DNA from: MED-G20 sp038108155
Lineage (GTDB): Bacteria > Bacteroidota > Bacteroidia > Flavobacteriales_D > Parvicellaceae
Assembly: GCA_038108155.1 (NCBI GenBank)
Contig: JAYNHP010000063.1
Span: 1-8,395 of the forward strand
DNA length: 8,395 nt
Reading direction: 5' to 3'
The notes below the pieces were generated by a model that saw nothing but the letters and a program-made list of their open reading frames with translations, was not told where the DNA came from and did not search any database. The translations under genes were made by a program, and so were the position numbers. Numbering within the stretch: the stretch's first letter is position 1; every line of letters begins with the position of its first letter. Positions 1-5,276 of this stretch are shown here, piece after piece.

Positions 1-1
1 A

Positions 2-724
2 AATGGTGATTTCTTTGATTTGAATAATTTCACCAAACTATGGAATGTTCCAGTTTTATCTTCAAATTATCCATTATTTATTGATGGATCCAAGTCAGAG
101 GATGGAAATCAATCCCACTTAGTTTTAGCAGATGGCAGAATAAACTCTTACAACAAGAATGGAAATATTATCAATACCATTTATTCGAATCCTCAAGAAT
201 GGTTTGGGAAATTTAATTTTCAAGAGAATATTGTATTAGTTGAAAGTTTTACAAGTTTTTTAGATAGGGATTTGGTAGTATATTTTAGTCAATCTGGAAT
301 TGAAAAGCAAAGGGTAGAAATAGATGGTGAAATTGTTAAAATAGTTTCTATTTCTAATAATGAATATGCTATATTTTCACAGTTTTTAAATGAATCTAGA
401 ATAAGTATTTACTATGAAAACTTAAATCAAATTTTTGTGGATTTAGAGCTTCCAAATTGTGAAATATTCGATGCAAGTTTATTAGATAATTATTTAATAT
501 TCAGTTCTTCTAACGGTCTATTTAAATATGATTTTAATTTAAATACGCTAATTTCTATTAGCTCAAATCTTACAGTGAGTAAAATAATTCGAAGTGAAAT
601 GGATAGTTTTGTTTATTTAATAGCCGGAAACAAACTATGGACCTATAGTAGTACTGCTAATCTAAGTTTGATAACTAATTATGGAGATTCAATAAGAAAC
701 TTTATTCCTGTTTATAATAAGTAA
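2..724 (+). CDS. C-terminal part of a beta-propeller-like protein of unknown function (5' truncated by the window edge)
   Basis: The frame is open from the first bases of the window. The earliest start-like codon, TTG at 20-22, reads more naturally as an internal leucine because codons for NGDFFD precede it in frame. The true start therefore lies outside the window and about 240 residues are visible. The protein is rich in short beta-strand patterns with turn motifs such as ADGRINSYNKNGN, SSSNGLFKYDFN and AGNKLWTYSS. These recur at roughly propeller-blade spacing, as in WD40- or PQQ-like repeat proteins, but no diagnostic signature is visible. There is no transmembrane helix in the visible part. 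It ends with TAA at 722-724, directly against the stop codon of convergent accA. I do not recognise the family; a secreted or periplasmic propeller protein is an inference from repeat texture only. Confidence 0.8.
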   Translation, partial: NGDFFDLNNFTKLWNVPVLSSNYPLFIDGSKSEDGNQSHLVLADGRINSYNKNGNIINTIYSNPQEWFGKFNFQENIVLVESFTSFLDRDLVVYFSQSGIEKQRVEIDGEIVKIVSISNNEYAIFSQFLNESRISIYYENLNQIFVDLELPNCEIFDASLLDNYLIFSSSNGLFKYDFNLNTLISISSNLTVSKIIRSEMDSFVYLIAGNKLWTYSSTANLSLITNYGDSIRNFIPVYNK

Positions 725-1675
725 TTAATTACCCATATTACTAAACTTTTCAGTTCGTAATTGAATTCTTTCTTCAGGGTTTAATTTCTCAAGATTCTCA
801 ATATTTTTTTTGATTTCAGTCTTTAATTTTTTAAACATTTTTTCTGGTTCTGCATGTGCTCCACCTATAGGTTCTTTTATTATCCCATCAATCAATTTAT
901 TTTTGAGCATGTCCTTACCAGTAAGTTTTAATGCACTAGCAGCATTTTCTTTGTAATCCCAACTTCTCCAAAGTATTGAAGAACAAGATTCTGGTGAAAT
1001 AACTGAATACCAAGTGTTTTCTAACATTATAACTTTGTCTCCAACACCAATTCCCAAAGCACCACCTGAAGCTCCCTCCCCAATAATTATACATATAATA
1101 GGGACTTTAAGAAGCATCATTTCATATAAATTTCTAGCAATTGCTTCTCCTTGACCTCTTTCTTCTGCTTCAAGTCCAGGATAAGCTCCAGGTGTGTCGA
1201 TAAGCGTAACCACAGGCTTGTTAAATTTCTCTGCTAGCTTCATCAATCTCAATGCTTTTCTGTATCCCTCAGGATTAGCCATTCCAAAATTTCTATATTT
1301 TCTTTGTTTTGTGTTTCTTCCTTTTTGTTGACCTATTAACATATAGGTTTTTCCATCAATCTCTCCAAATCCTCCAACCATGGCTTTGTCATCTTTAACG
1401 TTTCTGTCTCCATGTAGTTCTAGAAAATTACCGTTAGTGATAGAGTTTATATAGTCTAAAGTATATGGTCTGTCTGGGTGTCTACTTAACTGTACTTTTT
1501 GCCAAGGATTTAAATCTTCAAAAATTTTCTTTGTAGTGATAGATAATTTACTCTCCAATTCTTTTAAAGTAGAATTAATATCTACTTGCCCTTTGTCACC
1601 TATTTCAATAGTTTGAGCTATTTGATTATTTATTTCTTCAATTGGCTTTTCGAAGTCTAGATAAAAACGTTCCAT
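725..1675 (-). CDS. accA: Acetyl-CoA carboxylase carboxyltransferase subunit alpha
   Basis: The 316-residue product matches the usual length of AccA (E. coli about 319). With AccD it forms the cytoplasmic carboxyltransferase that moves CO2 from carboxybiotin-BCCP to acetyl-CoA, giving malonyl-CoA for fatty-acid synthesis. An N-terminal helical segment (about 1-60) is followed by the crotonase-type carboxyltransferase fold. Clear family signatures are HPDRPYTLDYI (66-76), GGFGEIDG (101-108), the basic GRNTKQRKYRNFGMANPEGY stretch (119-138), IDTPGAYPGLEAEERGQ (159-175) and the glycine-rich GEGASGGALGIGVGD (199-213), which supplies backbone amides of the active site. The ATG at 1673-1675 gives the typical start ahead of the helical region and is preceded by an A-rich AAAAAG leader. 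The gene stands alone, as is usual for accA separated from accD. No Bacteroidetes-type promoter was found upstream, although a 12-bp direct repeat lies there. Confidence 0.97.
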   Translation of the reverse strand: MERFYLDFEKPIEEINNQIAQTIEIGDKGQVDINSTLKELESKLSITTKKIFEDLNPWQKVQLSRHPDRPYTLDYINSITNGNFLELHGDRNVKDDKAMVGGFGEIDGKTYMLIGQQKGRNTKQRKYRNFGMANPEGYRKALRLMKLAEKFNKPVVTLIDTPGAYPGLEAEERGQGEAIARNLYEMMLLKVPIICIIIGEGASGGALGIGVGDKVIMLENTWYSVISPESCSSILWRSWDYKENAASALKLTGKDMLKNKLIDGIIKEPIGGAHAEPEKMFKKLKTEIKKNIENLEKLNPEERIQLRTEKFSNMGN

Positions 1676-1682
1676 CTTTTTA

Positions 1683-1719
1683 AATATTATATGTACGTGA
1701 AATTAATAATATTATATGT
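1683..1719. repeat. Pair of 12-bp direct repeats upstream of accA
   Basis: AATATTATATGT occurs at 1683-1694 and again, identically, at 1708-1719, a 25-bp period. The second copy overlaps a perfect 10-bp palindrome ATAATATTAT at 1706-1715. The pair lies 8 to 44 bp upstream of the accA start codon, where a regulator site could sit. It may equally be chance repetition in a very AT-rich spacer. Confidence 0.5.
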
Positions 1720-1809
1720 TATACAATATAGATTTCAGTATATTTAATCAAATAAAGACTCTAAATATTTTATTTATCTGACTATTTTAAAATATAACAA
1801 GGTAATATT

Positions 1810-1839
1810 TTTGTTTCCACCAAAAATCTTTTATTTTTG
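1810..1839 (+). promoter_or_regulatory. Bacteroidetes-type promoter of rpmH
   Basis: TTTG at 1810-1813 is followed after 18 bp by TATTTTTG at 1832-1839, an exact match to the Bacteroidetes sigma-ABfr -7 element TAnnTTTG with its -33 TTTG partner. Reported spacing for this promoter class is about 17-23 bp. Transcription would start around 1843-1847, giving a short A-rich leader before the rpmH ATG at 1860. The strong match fits a highly expressed ribosomal protein gene. Confidence 0.75.
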
Positions 1840-1859
1840 CGAGCCTTAAATTTTAAAAA

Positions 1860-2021
1860 ATGAGTAAAAGAACCTTTCAGCCTTCCAATAGAAAAAGAAA
1901 AAATAAACACGGTTTTAGATCTAGAATGGCTACTAAAAATGGCAGGAAAATTTTAAATGCTCGTAGAAGAAAAGGGAGGAAAAAAATCTCTGTTTCTGAT
2001 GAAGCTAGACCTAAAAGATAG
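1860..2021 (+). CDS. rpmH: 50S ribosomal protein L34
   Basis: This 53-codon gene encodes a highly basic protein that begins MSKRTFQPSNRKRKNKHGF and continues with RSRMATKNGRKILNARRRKG, then ends in VSDEARPKR. The KRTFQPS start, KHGFR, RM and GR..L..RR.KGR elements are the L34 signature, and the C-terminal KK(I/L)(S/T)VSDE extension is typical of Bacteroidetes L34. It is a structural protein of the large ribosomal subunit. The ATG follows the run TTTTAAAAA, an A-rich leader with no Shine-Dalgarno sequence, as expected in this phylum. A perfect TAnnTTTG promoter lies just upstream. The neighbourhood lacks rnpA and dnaA, its partners in many other phyla. It converges on the SPOR-domain gene with 18 bp between the stop codons. 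Confidence 0.97.
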   Translation: MSKRTFQPSNRKRKNKHGFRSRMATKNGRKILNARRRKGRKKISVSDEARPKR

Positions 2022-2039
2022 GCTTATTAATCTAAGTTA

Positions 2040-3425
2040 TTAAGGCACCCAGTTCTGACTTGTTAAAATAAGTGCTTCTTGTACTGATATTCTCTCACCA
2101 TAATTATAGGCTGTTACAAAAGGTCCTGGAAAATTATAAATTTTTAATTCATTTCTTGAATCTCTAGCATCACTATATCTAGAATTACTACCAACTGTAT
2201 ATTTTATCCAGCCATTATGTGTTTCTAAAGCATACTCACCACTGTAGTTAAATTGATTAGATATTTGCTTTTCACTTATTATTCTGTGGCCAGCTAGTAT
2301 TTGAACTTTATAATCTACATTATTATTAACCTTTTTTGTTGAAATTATATTTTTCACAACTTCATTTTTTTTCAACTCTACTAATTCATCTTCTGTTTTT
2401 TCAACTCTCTCTTTCTTTTTCTTATTCTTTTTTTCTTTTTTCTTTTCAATCTGTGTTTCTTTTGAAGTAACTAAATCTTCTTCAGTATTTAATTCATTAT
2501 TGCTAGCAAATTCTAACAAAGTATCTTGTTTTATATCTTCTTGAACAGTATTTTCTATGTCGATAGAGTCTGTTGCTGTATTTTCAGTTATTTCTTTGTA
2601 TGGAATATATTTGGTTTCAGGAATTTTTATTCCACTATTATAACCTTCACTAATTAATTTTTCAGACGAGAAGACACCAGAAATTGTAAAATTAGTGTCT
2701 AAACCTTTATTATTAGATATTTTGTACTTCACTATTATTTCATTAATCGAATCGGATAAGTTTGTCCATATAAATTTAGCATAACCATCTGTATTTTTAA
2801 AAATACTCCCTGCAGTTTCAATTTCTTCAGCATTAAAATCCTTAGGTAATTCTTCTTTTATTCTTGCAAATCCTTTATGGTTATCTATGGTGGTTTTGAC
2901 CGTGACTATGTATTCGTTTTCTAATTTTACAATACTTCTAACAGAATTAGTTGATGAATTATTCTCTTTAATATTTTCATTTGCAACAAGTTCAGGATTT
3001 ACTTTAAAAACTAATGCTGGTACCTCTAATTGCTTTCTTTCATTATCATTAATAAATGAAAAATCTCCAGCTATTTTTTTTATTCCATTAGTATTTTCTT
3101 TAGCAATTATTGTGTAGGATATAACAATACCTTTATCACTTGGCAGGTCATACCAAATAAATAAAACTTCATTATCTTTAAAGGTAAATGAAGATCCATC
3201 GCTCATATTCTCTTTTACTGTAATTCCCTCTGCTTGAGATAAATCCAGTCTTAATCTTCCCGGACCAGAGAAGTTATTTTTATTAATTATTAAATTAACC
3301 TCCACTGCTTGACCAATTGCTATTTCTTTTGACGCAGTGTGGGTGATAACCACATCATTTATGTTTAGAATTGTAAATAATAAAAATCCAATAATATTGA
3401 TAAAGATGAGAACTGCTTTAGACAT
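2040..3425 (-). CDS. Secreted protein with two tandem beta domains, a Lys/Glu-rich linker and a C-terminal SPOR domain
   Basis: The 461-residue product starts with a signal-anchor-like segment (residues 4-22, very hydrophobic, no lipobox cysteine). It then has two related beta domains at about 30-145 and 165-270, each with a G-x-(A/G)-R-(I/L)-(K/R) strand followed by an FIW-x(2)-L motif (FIW at 89-91 and 218-220). A charged low-complexity linker (about 275-365, with runs of lysine at 328-338) separates these from a C-terminal SPOR-like domain (about 370-447), recognisable from YKVQILAG, GWIKYTVGSNSRYSDARDSRNE and GPFVTAYNYGERI. SPOR domains generally bind denuded peptidoglycan glycan, so an envelope location in the periplasm is likely. 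The ATG at 3423-3425 is the only start that keeps the signal segment and has a promoter just upstream. It lies downstream of the TSP3 barrel gene on the same strand. The specific function is unknown. Confidence 0.88.
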   Translation of the reverse strand: MSKAVLIFINIIGFLLFTILNINDVVITHTASKEIAIGQAVEVNLIINKNNFSGPGRLRLDLSQAEGITVKENMSDGSSFTFKDNEVLFIWYDLPSDKGIVISYTIIAKENTNGIKKIAGDFSFINDNERKQLEVPALVFKVNPELVANENIKENNSSTNSVRSIVKLENEYIVTVKTTIDNHKGFARIKEELPKDFNAEEIETAGSIFKNTDGYAKFIWTNLSDSINEIIVKYKISNNKGLDTNFTISGVFSSEKLISEGYNSGIKIPETKYIPYKEITENTATDSIDIENTVQEDIKQDTLLEFASNNELNTEEDLVTSKETQIEKKKEKKNKKKKERVEKTEDELVELKKNEVVKNIISTKKVNNNVDYKVQILAGHRIISEKQISNQFNYSGEYALETHNGWIKYTVGSNSRYSDARDSRNELKIYNFPGPFVTAYNYGERISVQEALILTSQNWVP

Positions 3426-3442
3426 TTTTAAATTCTTTATAC

Positions 3443-3474
3443 CAAATCTAGCCTTGATTCTCTGTTATTTGAAA
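3443..3474 (-). promoter_or_regulatory. Likely Bacteroidetes-type promoter of the SPOR-domain gene
   Basis: Read on the minus strand, TAGATTTG (3450-3443) matches the -7 consensus TAnnTTTG exactly. About 20 bp upstream lies TTTC (3474-3471), one mismatch from the -33 TTTG. The start of transcription would fall near 3436-3440, leaving a leader of about 10-15 nt before the ATG at 3425. This suggests the gene can be expressed independently of the uvrA-led block. Confidence 0.6.
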
Positions 3475-3530
3475 AGGTTAGTTTTCTTTTTTCAATAAGA
3501 AGTTGTTGAAAAGGGAAGGATTTAGTTTGT

Positions 3531-3547
3531 TTTTAAGAATCTTAAAA
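3531..3547 (-). repeat. Short perfect inverted repeat just after the barrel gene stop
   Basis: TTTTAAG, a 3-nt loop, then CTTAAAA form a perfect 7-bp stem beginning 2 nt downstream of the TAG stop (3552-3550) on the minus strand. Only one pair per stem is G-C and no T-run follows on the transcribed strand, so it is not a canonical intrinsic terminator. It could mark the 3' end of the upstream transcript or be a mRNA-stabilising hairpin, but a chance AT-rich palindrome is also possible. Confidence 0.35.
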
Positions 3548-3549
3548 TT

Positions 3550-4596
3550 CTAAAACTCATCAACCCTATTAGGAATTATTGTGTCAAATTTTAATTCAAT
3601 TTCATAGCCTGTATATCTTTTTATAGATCTTCCAGAATCATCTATAAATAGTATTGATTTAGAGTTTGGTTCTAAATCTTTATAATCTGGAATTCCATCA
3701 AAATCACTATCGATTGGACAGCCAGTTGGTAAAATAGATACGTTTATTGGAGTTTTTTGACATTGGTCATCATGGTCTTTTATACCATCAAAATCAGAAT
3801 CTAGATTCTCAAAAATATTTATAAATTGCTTTTTATCTTTTTTATAATTTACTCCATCTCTTGAAAAATAAACGCTTACTGCCACACCAATTGAAATAAA
3901 TTTATCATTAATTCCGTTAGAAATATTATCTATCCAATCTGTAAATAGTTGATTATATGATAAAAATATTTTAGTATTGAAAACGCTCTTAAATTTCCAT
4001 AAAAATCCAATTGTTGCTGGAATATATAAATTTCCATAATTGACGGAATCATTACTCACTGAAGTTTCATATTCATAATCTCTTGTTAGAAAATTAGCTG
4101 AATTTGACAAAGAATCTACTTGAGGAATATCTCTGATACTTCCATCCTCCCAATAATTGTAATAATTACCATTCTGGTCAAGAAAATCCGAGTAAGATTG
4201 AAAACTTAAACTTCCAATTCCCAAGGAAATAAAAGGAATAATTTTATTTTCATTGGATCTTATTTTCCTTAAATAAATAAAACTTTCAATACTTGCATGT
4301 AATATAGTAGATTGGAAATTTTGAGTAGCATTATTGGTGGACAATTGTCCCCAATTTATATTTAAAGAAGTTGAAAAATTAGAAAAAAAATTCCTTTCAT
4401 AAAAAAGTCCTACACTAGGTCTGTTATTAATAAATAAACTAGGTTTTGTAGTATATTCAATATCCCCATAAAATGTGTTATTTGAATAGTTAATTCCAAT
4501 AGAATTTTTGGGTAGTGGATTATAGTTGAAAAAATCTTGAGAATAATGATTTTTAACAATAAAAATTAATGATATAAAAATTAGTACTCTGATAAT
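3550..4596 (-). CDS. Outer-membrane beta-barrel protein with two C-terminal thrombospondin type 3 repeats; apparent ATT start
   Basis: Read from the ATT at 4596-4594 the product is 348 residues. It has a signal peptide (R3, hydrophobic 4-14, then KNHYSQ-D with a Bacteroidetes-style cleavage after SQ), then alternating hydrophobic strands separated by Asn/Ser/Tyr-rich loops to about residue 245, as in small outer-membrane barrels. Two calcium-binding TSP3 repeats follow, DSDFDGIKDHDD (about 266-277) and DSDFDGIPDYKD (about 296-307), separated by a CQKTP...TGCP loop whose two cysteines could pair. A short C-terminal tail (IDDSGRSIK to VDEF) follows; the OmpA peptidoglycan-binding domain that often follows such repeats is absent. 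No ATG, GTG or TTG occurs in frame before a TTG at 4344, which would remove the signal peptide and the first strands. An in-frame TAA at 4605-4603 limits extension. The ATT overlaps the upstream stop as TAATT. Coding identity is firm; the exact start is not. Confidence 0.8.
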   Translation of the reverse strand: MIRVLIFISLIFIVKNHYSQDFFNYNPLPKNSIGINYSNNTFYGDIEYTTKPSLFINNRPSVGLFYERNFFSNFSTSLNINWGQLSTNNATQNFQSTILHASIESFIYLRKIRSNENKIIPFISLGIGSLSFQSYSDFLDQNGNYYNYWEDGSIRDIPQVDSLSNSANFLTRDYEYETSVSNDSVNYGNLYIPATIGFLWKFKSVFNTKIFLSYNQLFTDWIDNISNGINDKFISIGVAVSVYFSRDGVNYKKDKKQFINIFENLDSDFDGIKDHDDQCQKTPINVSILPTGCPIDSDFDGIPDYKDLEPNSKSILFIDDSGRSIKRYTGYEIELKFDTIIPNRVDEF

Positions 4597-5267
4597 TAAA
4601 AATTAGGTTTTAAATGATACTTGTTATAAAATTCATCGATTTGTTTTACAGCTTCTTCTGGACTATCTACAATTTTAATCAAATCTAAATCCCCAGAATC
4701 TATGTTTTTTTCCTCATCAAGTAATATATCTTTGATCCAGTCTATTAACCCTGACCAGAACTTCTTTCCAAGAAGAATAACAGGAAATCTTCCAGATTTT
4801 TTTGTTTGAATAAGCGTTAATGCCTCAAACATTTCATCTAAAGTTCCATAACCTCCAGGGAGTACGATAAAACCTTGAGCATATTTCATAAACATTACCT
4901 TTCTGACAAAAAAGTAATCAAAGTTTATAATTTTATCTTTATCAATATAAATGTTAGGCTCTTGCTCGAATGGAAGTAATATATTTAAACCAACTGACTT
5001 TCCACCACCTCTTTTAGCACCTTTATTGCCAGCTTCCATAATCCCAGGTCCGCCACCAGTTATGACTCCGAATTTTTTTTGAGTAAGTTGAAAAGCTAAT
5101 TCTTCTGCCAGCGAATAATATTTGCTATCTAGATTTGTTCTTGCAGAACCAAAAATTGATACACAAGGGCCAATCCTTGATAACCTTTCAAAGCCTTCTA
5201 CAAATTCACCCATGATTTTAAAAATCTCCCAACTATCGTGAGATTTTATGTCGTTCCAATCTTTCAT
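4596..5267 (-). CDS. LOG-family (TIGR00730) nucleoside 5'-monophosphate phosphoribohydrolase-like protein
   Basis: The 223-residue Rossmann-fold protein has the LOG/lysine-decarboxylase-like signatures: VSIFGSART (36-44), GVITGGGPGIMEAGNKGA (67-84), the basic pair R122-K123 in FVRKVMFMKYA, and the catalytic PGGYGTLDE (137-145) with glutamate 145. Family members hydrolyse cytokinin riboside 5'-monophosphates or, in bacteria, purine nucleoside monophosphates such as AMP to free base and ribose 5-phosphate. Older annotations as lysine decarboxylase are incorrect. Compared with plant and actinobacterial LOG proteins it has an N-terminal extension of about 30 residues (MKDWNDIKSHDSWEIFKIMG), common in the longer bacterial group. 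Substrate cannot be assigned from sequence. It starts 9 bp after uvrA and its stop overlaps the likely start of the barrel gene, so it is very probably in the uvrA transcript. It has no signal peptide and should be cytoplasmic. Confidence 0.92.
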   Translation of the reverse strand: MKDWNDIKSHDSWEIFKIMGEFVEGFERLSRIGPCVSIFGSARTNLDSKYYSLAEELAFQLTQKKFGVITGGGPGIMEAGNKGAKRGGGKSVGLNILLPFEQEPNIYIDKDKIINFDYFFVRKVMFMKYAQGFIVLPGGYGTLDEMFEALTLIQTKKSGRFPVILLGKKFWSGLIDWIKDILLDEEKNIDSGDLDLIKIVDSPEEAVKQIDEFYNKYHLKPNF

Positions 5268-5276
5268 TTTATTAAG

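Noticed and set aside
20..22. TTG as the start of the first gene
   Set aside because: The frame is open to the window edge, there is no promoter or leader in view, and the sequence reads as the middle of a larger protein.
2022..2039. Bidirectional terminator between rpmH and the SPOR gene
   Set aside because: The 18-bp spacer and flanks give at best a 4-bp CTTA/TAAG pairing, too weak to call.
2887..3117. Open plus-strand frame of 76 codons opposite the SPOR-domain gene
   Set aside because: It is antisense to a well-supported coding region, has no promoter or leader, and its hydrophobic composition mirrors the opposite strand.
3531..3547. Rho-independent terminator after the barrel gene
   Set aside because: The stem is only 7 bp with one G-C pair and no T-run follows in the direction of transcription; kept only as an inverted repeat.
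4344..4344. TTG at 4344 as the start of the barrel gene
   Set aside because: The in-frame upstream sequence encodes a signal peptide and barrel strands, so this leucine is internal; starting there would give an unexported partial barrel.
4596..5267. Lysine decarboxylase annotation for the LOG-family protein
   Set aside because: PGGYGTLDE is the phosphoribohydrolase signature; the decarboxylase label is a known legacy misannotation of this family.
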